Under the pieces are notes generated by a model, which worked only from the letters and a program-made list of their open reading frames with translations, made no database searches and was not told the origin of the DNA. Both the position numbers and the translations under genes were made by a program. Below, one piece after another: positions 1-10,663 of a DNA stretch of 64,000 nucleotides (position 1 is the stretch's first letter; each line of letters opens with the position of its first letter). Source of the stretch: Naganishia liquefaciens (taxonomy: Eukaryota; Basidiomycota; Tremellomycetes; Filobasidiales; Filobasidiaceae); contig BLZA01000030.1 in assembly GCA_013423385.1 (NCBI GenBank), forward strand, positions 496,001-560,000, read 5' to 3'.

Positions 1-3000
1 GAGGTACGCGATGACCCAGACGATGGCAAGGGCCAAAGGTCCCAGGATCTCCGAAATCAGAACTGCTCTCCATGGAGCTCGCGGCACGTCACTAGACAGC
101 TTCTCGGATGGCAATCCCAAACGCTTTCGCTTAAAACCAGTGATTCGAGTTCGCGACAATCGGCAGTAACCAACCCACGAGTTGGCGTGAGTTCGGGAGT
201 TACCTCGAGACATCCATCGCAAGAATTCTCGGTAATCGATGATGAAGTCGGCAAATGAGAATTGATGCGGGTTGAACAAGAATGGTGCAATGATAAGGGC
301 CATGACGGTGAACCAGAAGTAGATCATGTACCACGTCCAAACTGTCAGAGTGGCGAAAAGCAAGATGATAACGGTCCTGACTCCCAAATAGATTGATGGT
401 CCGGCGAATCGAGAGTACAGAATGCTGAATGAGATTCGCGTCGTAGCAAATCCTCGACCAGTCGCAATGTATCGAGCTCCGCCGAAGTTCAAGTTGCTCA
501 AAATTGAGTGGGTGTAGATCTGAGTCGAGAAAACCTCGAAAATCGGGGATGCAGACAAGAAATGTTTACCGAGACGCAACAACGCTCGTCCAGCGCCGCG
601 TTCACTCAATTCTGCAAGATGATCATAAGCATATAGATCGCCATAAAAGGGTTGAATCTTACCTTGCAGGAATAGCGGCAGGAAAGCGATGAAGAAGACG
701 ATGAAGATCGAGAGAATACATCGTTCGACCCACTTGTATGTAGGTGTCAAGTTGTAGCAACCAGACTGTCCGGGCAAGATGTCTCCGTTCTTGTTGTATC
801 GGCAGACGGCCAGCTGATGGTTGAGCGTTCCGAGATAGGCAAGAACGAACATGAAGAGCTGAACCGAAAGGATGACGAGAATGTTGTTGATGTGGAAACC
901 AGGGTGACCGTAGTAGAAAGTCAAGAAACGATCGATCGGCAGCTGAGTTCCGAGGTAGTAGTATTCTCGACTGAGCATTTGCTCGCCCATACCCGTTCCA
1001 ATCTTGGTCTGGAAATTCAAGATAGTACCGAAACCGAGATCACGACCTTTACCGCACTGGTAGTATTCGGAATGCTTGATTCGACCACCTCGACCGACGG
1101 CATTCATACCGGCGTAGATATCCTCGTTGAGATGTAGACCCTTTTGCGCTTTGGATACACCGCCTCGTGTGTTCATGAAGATGGCATTGAGGAAATCCGG
1201 GTGACCATAATGCAGCTTTCCGCCGATCCAGGACAGTGATCTGGCTGACAAAGTACCGAATGTTTGTTCTTTACCGGCAGCGACATCACCAAGAATACCA
1301 ATGTTTTCGGAGAAGATGTATTCTCGGGATCCCAAAATGGCGACGGGAGGCTTTGAGAACTCGACATGTCCGCCTTGGGCGTAAGGACTCTGATTCGACG
1401 TGCTGAACTCTTCAAATTCTGCAAGGACATTTCGAATCTTCAAGCATTCTTCTAGATAGTTGTCTTGATTGGCATCGATTAATTGAAGGTATTCACCTCG
1501 GTAAAAGATGATGGCGTGGTTCTGGTTGTCTGATTTACCGTCACCGAGGATAGGGTTACCAGGTAGCTCGATTCGGAACTTGGGTCGTCGACGTCCGTTG
1601 GGCATGACTTCAGAGTGGCCATCGATCAAGGCAGAAAAGATTCGGGGTTCCCCGCCTTCCTTTCGAGGAGGTTCCTCGTCGAGATAGGCGATTTGCAAGT
1701 CCGGGTAAGCTCGAAGCAGGAATTCGGCGTTCTCGTGTTCTTCCTTGTTGAACTTGGAATATCGTTGCATCGAGACAACAAACTTGAACTTTCGTCGAGA
1801 CATTCGTTCCAGTTCGCGTTCAAGTTTATCGGTGTTGCCGCCAAACATTTGCACTACCTCGGGATTCTCAACTCGGTAAAGCAACTTGATGGCCTTGGAG
1901 TAATTCATGAAACCGGAAACCGTCCTGTAGAGAGTCTGTGCACGAAGCGAAGCCCAGATTCGGGTTCGCAAGGTGTATTCCGGCGCAGCGGATTTGAAGC
2001 CAACGGTATAGAATGGAATATCGTCGGTACGCTTGGAATCGCCCTTTTCATCTGAGCCATTGAACGGGTTTGTGCCATTGGAGAACATTGTGGATTCTTC
2101 CGCCAAGATCTTGGTGTCCTTGACGAAGTTGTCCCATTCCAGAGGATGAAGCTGCTTGAGGTATTCCAACAACGTGACTCGGGTGTTCTGATCCTCCTCT
2201 CGGATGATTTCTCGCAGTGAGAGCAAGATCTTTTCAGAGTAGTGCGGCACAAGAACCGTGAAGGTCGGCATCGCGTCGACCGGCAAGGGCTCGGGCAAAG
2301 CGGTCGTCAAGGATTGGGCGAAGAAGGAGATTCGACGCTCGGCTTCACTGCCCTTCGGGAAGAATTCGGGCATCTTGCCCGAGGCTCCCTGAGCAATAAA
2401 GAAGGCCGGGGCTCGCAGTGTCCTCTTTCCATCGTTCTCGGAAGGTACTTGATGATAAAGAAGCTTTTGCACATGGTCAATGGACAACAGGTGCTCCCTG
2501 TACATGGAGATGATGATGGCGTTCCAGACTTGCGAAACGAGGACCTGCCCGGAGATGATCAGTCTCAGGGGTTTCTCATAGTGCACAAATGGCTTACCTT
2601 GGGCTTGTACTTGACCTCCATATCAGCGGTGGCAAGCAACTTGGCGTATATTCGCTTAGGTAATCGCATAAAAATGTCCTTCCACGGGGTCCAGACACTC
2701 ATTCCCAAGGCGAAGGATCGACCGATGGAGAAGACCGTGTTCCAGATGACATACCACAGGAAGGTGTCCAAGAAGAACAGACACAGATCCATGATAAACA
2801 TGAGTGTCAGGGCGAATGCTGCCTGGTTTCGGCACAGAGCGGTGCCAAAGACCTTGTCATTGCAGTTCTGAACCTTCATGCCGGTCATGACCTTGATAGG
2901 GTCACGGAACGACAGCGTCAAGAAGAAGTAAGACTCGACATACTTCAAGCCGAAAACCAGAACCCAAAGCGAGATTGAAGCGAGTCGCGACGAACGAGTC

Positions 3001-4779
3001 AGCGAAGGGTAGGAGGCAGTGAATGTTTGGTTCGCCAGGTACTTTCGGTTCTTGCCGGCAACCCGATCACCGAACATTCGACCTGAGGGAACGATGGAGA
3101 ACATAACGACAGCGCAAATGGCGATGGCGAATTGCACAATACTGATAATCAGAGAGACGTTGCTGCTTTGATTGAAGAACGCAATGTAGATCGACGGTCC
3201 ACCCGTAATGGCGAGAATGATGGCCAAGAAAATCAATCGGCGCGCCAAATGGCTAGTGTTGTTCCACGTTGTCGGGATGTAGGAGAATTCGGCAAGTGTG
3301 GCGACAATCATGATGAGACAAGCAACGGCGCCACCCAATGCTGACATGGAGAAAATCATTGGCCTTGTGGCGGTAGTCGTGTTCTTTTGAGCATAGATAC
3401 TGGGCGAGTTCCAAGCGGTGTAGATCCAGAATACGGAGATGTGCATGACCCAGATTCGGTTGAAGTTGACCAGAAGATGCAGGAACGATCGCTTTTCGAG
3501 ATAGGTCTTGAAGAAGGCCTTTGACCAGTCAATCTTATCAAACTTCATGAATCGCTGAGCTGGCGAGATGTCAACCAATCGGGTCTGTTTCGCAGTATTA
3601 GAAAATGGATGATCAAAGCATTGGTGCTACTCACCTTGTCGGCCAATTGAATTCTGGCAATCCCCTCAGGGTACCAGAACAATTGGTTGACATCATCATA
3701 CCCGATGACCTTTTCGTGGTCTCGTTCACGCTTTAAAAACTTGCCGTCTACGACCTCGTACGCTTGATCACGCAAGAATCGATACAAGGGCTTCACGACG
3801 CTTCGAAGGTAGAGTCCCTCCGGGACCGGCTCCATCCTATTTTGGCACTCTGGCGATCGATAGTAGTCATCGGCGCACTTGAAGATAAAGCAAAGACATT
3901 CGGGGACGAATCGGACTTGGGCTGCTTCTCCCCAGCAGAGGAGGAAAAGGGCAACCTGTCGGAGGCGGTCATATTGCGACATGTTGTTCATGGCCATTCT
4001 CCATCGGCTAATGGCAGAGTCAAGCGACTTTTCCGTGGCAGACAGCGGCTTCTTCTTTCCCCTGACCGACTTGACTCGACCGAGACCCGGGTTTTGAGCG
4101 GCTCCGATGGCATCGTCGAGATCCAATTGGGCGGCAAAGTACCATTTTCGATAGTTGGCATGTTCACCGCCAATGTAGTCGGCATGCAAAGTCAAGAGTG
4201 CCTGGTTGGGCGACATTCGAGAGGCCCGAGAGTCGAGTTGAATCATCAAAAAGTCAAAGACATTTCGGCACGAATCCTTCTGAAAACCAAACTTGTTGGC
4301 AAGATCGATCAAGACGTCCTCGATCTCCTCCTTGGAAAGAGGAATGTTGGCATCTTGGTTCCAAGCCGGCTGAGCGAAAGCTGTTAGCATGGAAAGGTTT
4401 TCGATGGGAGCAACATACATAGGGTTCCCGGGCCCGATGGCCTTGGTGGCTCTCATCGTACGTGGGGGTGGATGAACGCGAGTAGTTTTGCGGCATGCCT
4501 TGCTGCGATCCATCTGCAAAGTCAAAGGTTGGTGTCCGGAACGCTGACCCTGAAACAGAAAGACTCACAGGCATCACTGACACCGCTCTCACTCGCCCAG
4601 GTCTCCCTTCCCATTCCTCCACCTTCATAGCGTTCCGTCATCTCAGGATCAGGGTCATAGTACGGTTGTTGTTGCGGGTTGGGCGGGATCGGGCCAGACG
4701 GAAGACCGCCGGGTCCGGGCTGTGCATACCCTTGTTGCTGGGGCTGGCCCGCCACGAACGGGTCTTGAGCGTAAGACAT
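1..4779 (-). CDS. FKS1: 1,3-beta-glucan synthase catalytic subunit (3' end outside window)
   Basis: Polytopic plasma-membrane enzyme that polymerises cell-wall 1,3-beta-glucan from UDP-glucose. The ATG at 4779 opens a Gln/Pro/Gly-rich disordered N-terminus ([16 protein letters not shown]). Then come the conserved FKS1 N-terminal domain at about 3.6-4.4 kb ([33 protein letters not shown]), a first membrane cluster at 2.6-3.6 kb ending near [12 protein letters not shown], and the large cytosolic catalytic region at 1.0-2.5 kb ([29 protein letters not shown]). The second membrane cluster begins below 1.0 kb and contains [10 protein letters not shown]. Roughly 1500 codons lie here; the family is usually about 1750-1900, so the last few membrane helices are missing. 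There are several short introns (for example near 3.6 kb and 0.6 kb). Identity is very secure. The two echinocandin hot-spot regions differ from the yeast consensus (see findings). Confidence 0.97.
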
Positions 4780-5863
4780 GGCGGGGTGTGGATGGTTTCG
4801 CTGTGACTAGCGATAGACGTCGAGAAGGAAGGCGAGAAAGTTGGCCGCTCGCGCTTGTCGTCGCCGTTCTCGATGTCGGAGACTCGAGATCGAAGGGGAT
4901 CCGATCTGAAATGTCCGTGCGCCTACCTTGATTCGAGGCTGCTATACTCCCCCTTTGGCTGGTTTGATTGAAACGAGAGACGAGTCTTGATTAGCCACAG
5001 CCTGCGTGACCCTTCCACTGCTGGACTCTCAACGTCTGAGCACGAACGAGGGACGAGGGATCGCTGATTATGCAGTGGGCGCAGGCAGCTTGGCAGCTGT
5101 CACTGGAGGAAAAGACGGACAAGCCAGCCACTGCTTAGGGCGCGCTTAGCTTACGTTCCCGAGGCGAATTGTTGTGAGCAATTGCAAGGCTGTGGGAAGA
5201 AAGGCTCCGCATTCGCGCCAGACGCGTGAATCCTTTTGTCCAGAGTCGCGCGCGAGGCGAGACGTGCACCGTGCAGTGCAGTGATTTGCTTCCTGCGCAC
5301 AGCCATTGACGCGTCCCCGTGACTGCGACCTACTGGGCTGACAGCTCGCGGGACTTTGGAACGCACATTGGTAACGGCGACGGATTTGTCTCGTCAGCAT
5401 GTCAACACATATGCCCAACACGAGGCATTCACGATCCGTCAGCGCGCTTCATGTAGGATACGGCGACAGGTCAGCTGGGAGACTAAGCGATTCGAGCTGC
5501 GATATTGATAGAGTGTTTCCAAGACGGTGTTGAATGACTATCTATCGTTCAACTTTGCAACCATGATAGGTTTGTGAGAAAGCTGTGTCTGAAAAGAGCG
5601 GAACCCACGGTGCTCCGAAAGATTACGGGCAGTTCTCTATCCCAATCAGATGAAGGTTTGCAGTATCATGCATGGGGAACTTGGCCTCACGACCTCTCAA
5701 CATTGTAGGCGAATACACACGCCGAATGGTATGGTCGCAATTGAGATCTGCCACTTGCCGCTGCAATCGCCTACGTGATTTCGTGTTCGCATCATTGTTC
5801 ATACAACCTTCACCATCTTTGCAATCTTGGTCATTAGTCCCAAGTTCCAACGACCAGATACGC
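4780..5863. other. Intergenic: FKS1 upstream region and CipC-like 3' flank
   Basis: FKS1 (leftward from 4779) has its promoter here, and the CipC-like gene ends at 5864. I see no convincing gene or RNA; the short open frames lack splice-supported continuation. A TATA element is not obvious near 4779. Confidence 0.5.
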
Positions 5864-6830
5864 CTAGTATCGATCGCCGCCGTAGCCACCCTCCTCACGT
5901 CGCGACTCGTATTCGCGCTCCTCCAGACGTTCGTGTCGATGGTGGCCTTCACGGCGCTCGCCTTCATACTCTCCTCTTTTTATCATGAGCTCATGAGTCG
6001 CACGAACATATGAGTAGCCTGAAAGCGTTGCCACTTACCGTCCATAGTCCTGACCACCGTATCCCTGCCCCTCCATTCTGCCGCCCATCATCTCCTGGTC
6101 TCCGGGGAAACCACCTTGCCCGTCAAATCCACCGCCCTGACGGCCTTGTTCATAACGCCCTTGCCCATAACCCCCTCCTCCGTACTGACTCTCCTCGAAG
6201 CCTCGAGATTGATATTGCTGGTCACCGAATTGGCCAGACTGCGACAAGGCGCGTTTGGCATTCTCTTCCGCTTGGTGTCGGGCCTGTGAATGCGATGTCA
6301 ACGTCAGCTGCTTTCGAGGGTTACATATTCCAATTGCGTACTCTATATCTGTCGACCTCGGTCAGACCCCTGAGAAAGGCAAGGATAAGTCAGGGCGTCC
6401 AGGGAATAACTGATCAATCATACTTGGTTTCAATCAACTTGTCGGCTATCGGGAGTCTGTTCAGCAGACTATATTCCGGTACGGTCGACATCAACTCACC
6501 TTCAGCGCCTGCCATCGCCGCAATGATCTCCTTGGCCATTTCGAAGCTGAAGGTTCACGGCAAGCTCATCAGCTCGCGCGAAGCCCTAAGACTATTATCA
6601 GGCTTACCTCTGAGGCTTTCCCTCTCGATCCAGGTGTTGTTCGTATTTTCGCATTGCCATGAAAGACGCTGCTCCGGCAACCAGTTCGTGGGCTGTAACC
6701 AGTCAGAGAAGCTTCAGTCCTGCACCAAGTCTTTCGGCTCAGCGCTGATTAACTCACAGGTAGATCCCTCCCGCTGAACAGTGTCGTACGCCTGCTGCTC
6801 GTCAGAGTCGTCGTGGCTGAAGAATCCCAT
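5864..6830 (-). CDS. CipC-like (DUF3759) stress protein with Gly/Gln-rich tail
   Basis: Small cytosolic protein of the CipC/DUF3759 family, known in fungi as antibiotic- or stress-responsive; its biochemical role is unknown. Splicing by eye gives about 200 residues in six or seven short exons. MGFFSHDDSDEQQAYDTVQ is followed by the family core AHELVAGAASFMAMRKYEQH, then FEMAKEIIAAMAGAEADK, LIETKGLTEVDRYRARHQAE, and ENAKRALSQ. After the core comes a Gly/Gln/Tyr-rich low-complexity tail (GGGGYGQGRYEQGRQGG). A last exon, joined across the GT at about 6040 to the AG at about 5972, adds a charged stretch (GEYEGERREGHHRHERLEE) ending EGGYGGDRY. Typical CipC proteins end soon after the core, so the tail is an extension. 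A TATA box lies 92 nt upstream of the ATG. Confidence 0.85.
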
Positions 6831-6921
6831 GTTTATGAATTAAGTGTATCCGTGTGATGGTCGGTGTGTAAATGAAAGCGAGGGCGGCTCAGGGTGCTGG
6901 ATCTTGATTTCTCGCGGAATG

Positions 6922-6929
6922 TTTATATA
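6922..6929 (-). promoter_or_regulatory. TATA box of the CipC-like gene
   Basis: The minus strand reads TATATAAA, ending 92 nt upstream of the ATG at 6830. A strong TATA element fits a stress-inducible gene; none of the housekeeping genes here has such a clear one. Function is inferred from sequence and position. Confidence 0.55.
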
Positions 6930-6933
6930 TCAG

Positions 6934-8168
6934 GCATCTGAGGGTACTGTTGCTGCGGAGCGGCTATGCCGAGTCCTTTCATAGCAAGTAGCTTACAAGG
7001 ATACGTCGAGCAGATGCGGAACTTGCGGATCCTCAGATGATGAGAAGCGGGGTTATTGAGCTTGGTCACCCTATCGCTAGGCGATGAAGCTGGCCTGCTC
7101 CAACCCCGGTGTAGACCGAAGGGTGTACGGCCTTAATGAACCAAGGGCAAGATCTGGATCCGTGTGCGGGAACCAATCATCTGCAACATCTTCGACTCGT
7201 CCGATGCGCTCATGGCACTGAGGAAGGACAGCCAACAGTGCTGCTAGCAGCGGGAGCAGGAGGAGCCAGAGGTCAGGCCCGCAGTCGCGCTCGCTGATCC
7301 GTCATGCCAACGTGTACGATACGTCAAAGAACTAGAATTCTGACGAGGGCGTCCCGCCCAGTACATGCTTCCTGGAGAACGAGTAGTGAACTGAAGCTGC
7401 ACAGCACGGCGTCAACGGGCGTTCCGTACTGCTAAACATATGTTTAAGTGGCCGAAACTGAAGATTCGTCATACCGGAAGCGATACCGAATCAAGATAGC
7501 TCGGCTTTGGGTTAAATTTAGCAAGATGCTGCTATTGAAAGAGACTAGCTATATTCGTTGAGACCGTTGATGGATTTGCGGCTCCATCAATCGGCTCATC
7601 AGATGTCAGGTTGTACACCTGTACACTATACGTCCGCTCGAAATTGCAAGACGGAATGGATCAAGCTCTATCAAGCATCGGTCCTCGATTATCACAGCGG
7701 TAGGCGCTGCTATCGCAGCCGCGTTCAAAGTGATAGAAATTACAAACGTGGCTTGCCTAGGTATCATTGTTAAAAGCGTTCCCAAGGCAAAATTATCGTG
7801 GAAGTCTGGGTGATATGGTCTTGGCTGAGCAGCCGGCACCCGTCAGTTGTCTCTTTCACTTGTCCATCTATATATCCGCAACCGTCCTCGGGGAGACCAA
7901 AAACTTGACAATGCTGGCACATGGCTACGGGGTGTACTTCGACTCCAAGATAGACGATTCACATCCAGGACCTTTCACAAAGCCGACATTGCTTCTGCAG
8001 TTGCGAACAACGTTCGATCGGTCTCACCGGCCAGATATTTGATACTATGGATTGTGGTAAACACCTCTCTGCTCTATGTAGTAGCTGGTAGCAATTGCCC
8101 AATTATCACCGAAGGCTAGCATTTGGCAGCACCGGAATCAGCGCCGTTGGAAATCCGCACAAACTACC
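6934..8168. other. Intergenic, about 1.2 kb, no gene recognised
   Basis: This is the longest gene-free stretch in the window. Part of 7.4-8.1 kb is more AT-rich than the surroundings. Short open frames on both strands (7.56-8.12 kb) have no recognisable domain, no coherent splice sites and no family features. It could hold the ERT1 3' UTR, a non-coding RNA or nothing. Confidence 0.45.
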
Positions 8169-10377
8169 TCAGCTTACCAGATCAAACACGTCCCTACGGA
8201 TGGTAAAGCTTCCCGCGCACGGTATCTTTTTCACCGTCTCGGGCGGCAACCTCTGCGGATCAATCTCACGCACGACGAGCGTTACTTGCATGAAGAAATT
8301 TTGCGTCGTATTTTCGAATGCGTGTTGGCTGAATTTTTCAAAGTAGTCCACTGTGCTACGAGTCGGCGGCGCATCGTCAGGCTTGGCGGCAGACATGGGC
8401 AGAGTGGACTTACGAATGGTGATCGAATAGATGATAAATATATCGTTTCCGACCAACCAGCTCGGTGCGACTCTTGTCGACCAGTTTGCAAAACTCATCT
8501 CCCGCCAGACAGACCTCGCCCGTCCGGCGCCATACGGCCGTCGGCGTCCCATTGTATGATATGAGCTTTTCCAGTTCCTAAGGATGCGAAGGGATGAGCG
8601 ATGAAGTACAAAATGCAATACAGGTACTCACAATCAACGTCCGTTGGAAACTTTTTTCCAGAAATACCTCGTCCTCTGTCGTCAGTGGCATTCTAACAGA
8701 GAATTGGTGTGGGGGATGAGAAGGTTCCTCGGATAGAATCGAGCAGACTTACTGCAAGGCAATCAGACTGGGCCGGAATGCCGCCAACGCGCGCACGACG
8801 CGCAAAATCGATGCCTGATTAAAATGCTTGGCGAGATGTTTCATGAGATCGTGGTAGCCCTCTGTATAATCACTGCGGCAGGAAGCTATTCATGACTGCA
8901 CCACGAGTTTTTCCGACGATGACAACTCACTGTGGTTTGACGACAAGTGAATAAACGTCACGCGGACTCATGGTTGTTACGGGACTCTCGACAACCATCA
9001 CGCCAGCGGAACCCGTGAACGTCAACCCGACGATCCCCTCGTCCGCCGACCCTGCATCTACAGCGACGGCTTCTCCGTTGCCAAAAGGCTGGGTGATTGC
9101 CATCTGCTGCTGCGGCTGCTGAGCCGCATTCTGGTCTGCGCCCGTCGTTGCTGCTGTACGACGTGGATCCCGGCCGAGGGGTACGCTTTCGGGCCAGTCA
9201 TTGTCGAGCGTGAAGAGCGGCGGATCGGTTGAATTTGAGTGTAGCGTTGGTGTTGTCACTGTTCCAGAATCGGCAAACATAGAGGAAAGCATGGCATATT
9301 CGAGATTGGCTGCTTCCGAGCCAAATGCTGCGAGAGGAGAGGATTAGCATCTTTTGGAAACACCGATAAGAGGGAGATACGCACGGTATGCAGGATCTAA
9401 TGGAAGGTTATCGTACATCGTGTCCGTCTCCTGCCATAGTTCGCGACCCATCCCACTTCCTGTGGGATCTCCGCTGTTGCCCACCGCTGTTGTCACTCCC
9501 GTACCCTCCGCCATTGATGCTCCAAAAAACTCTAAACCATCGGTTCCGCCCTTTCCCAGACCCACGCCAGGATCGGTTCCAGTACCGGAGCCAGTGTTCT
9601 TGCTTCCCGACGGCGCGGGAGCGATCCCGATATCCCCGATTCGCGGCGACCTGAGCGTTCCGGTACCCCCTACGCCGCCGCCGCGGTTGACAGTGACGGG
9701 ACGATGCGTCGACGAGTAGCCTGCGAGGGTCGCTATCCCGAAGGTAGAGCTTGATGAGCGCCAATTTGTCACACGGAGACAGCCATCCGCAAGGGATGAA
9801 GGACGGGAAGTTCGACGTACCCTTTTCGCTGTCGTCCATAAGGTACTTTGCTTTTTTCCGCTTTCCCTCTGTGCATTCGTCGCCCTGGCCTTTCTTGACG
9901 CATCTCTGACATGGGCGTGCTACAGTGGGTGAATGATCAGGTGGGAGAAGCTCCACGTCCCCAAGCAAGGCGGGAACGTACAGTCGTCGCAGGTGAGATG
10001 CGCTCGCTGGCATTGCAAGCATGCTACTTTCGTCGATCAGTCATTGACCTCTGCAAGCGCGACAGAAGCAAAGACTGACCTTTTGCTGCCTTTTTCTTGA
10101 CTGGCTTGGCGTGCCCTGTGCCGGTGTCGCCGTTCTGGGATCCGCCATTGCTGGACGCAGGCTGCACGAACATGGGCACGACTGCTGCCGACGTGGTCGT
10201 TGAAGGTGGCTGGTACGAAGGACCCAGGACGGCGTTATTTTCGCTGTTGTAGAGAGAAGCTAATGGCTCCTGCATTTTCGCACGGGCAGCAAAGACAGGG
10301 GGACCCAATACGCTGCGAAAAGACGGATGAAGCGAGATGCAGCGCGAACGACTGAGATCACCGGTGAGCCCGGTCAT
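8169..10377 (-). CDS. ERT1: Zn2Cys6 activator of gluconeogenesis (ERT1/AcuK family)
   Basis: Nuclear transcription factor of the Ert1/Rds2/AcuK family, which activates gluconeogenic and non-fermentative carbon genes. The zinc cluster is assembled across three exons: ACLQCQRAHLTCDD joins SRPCQRCVKKGQGDECTEG, followed by the family signature KRKKAKYLMDD. It is preceded by a Lys-rich stretch (KPVKKKAAKG). The C-terminal half carries the family's PAS-like domain, with MPLTTEDEVFLEKSFQRT, ELEKLISYNGTPTAVWRRTG, GRKRYIYHLFDHHS and, after an intron at about 8400, FMQVTLVVREIDP and SFTIRRDVFDLVS. Length is about 570 residues. The first ATG in frame is at 10377; 10275 is an alternative. Family members usually end a few residues after RRDVFDL, so a short last exon beyond 8169 is possible. 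It is divergent from a RING-finger gene. Confidence 0.9.
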
Positions 10378-10520
10378 GTGGTGGTGGCCGAGCAAGAATA
10401 GCTTCCGACAAAGTAAACGTAACGGACGCGACCAGTGGCTGTCTGACCAGAGTCCGGCTGCTGGGGTGTTTCATGATGGAGATAGGAGGTGGCTGATGGA
10501 AGAATGCAAGGGAAGGATCG

Positions 10521-10558
10521 GCGAGCGGGCGAGCGGGCGAGCGGGAGGGCGGGAGGGC
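10521..10558. repeat. GAGCGGGC tandem repeat in divergent promoter
   Basis: Three copies of GAGCGGGC-type units followed by two GGGAGGGC units sit between the ERT1 and RING-protein starts. It is a GC-rich microsatellite. Confidence 0.8.
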
Positions 10559-10663
10559 GCTGTTCCGGCACCTTCCTTTGAAGAGGAATTGCTTTACATA
10601 TACCATTCCTCGACATTCGAGACTGTTGCGATTGCTATTCGGGGGGAGACTAGGCCAAGAAAC

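Noticed and set aside
7558-8119. Overlapping short frames possibly forming a gene
   Set aside because: No domain, no coherent splice sites joining them and no codon pattern like the neighbours.
10337-10663. Upstream in-frame extension of the RING protein
   Set aside because: It overlaps the ERT1 start region and crosses the GAGCGGGC repeat; ATG 10664 gives a sensible divergent promoter.
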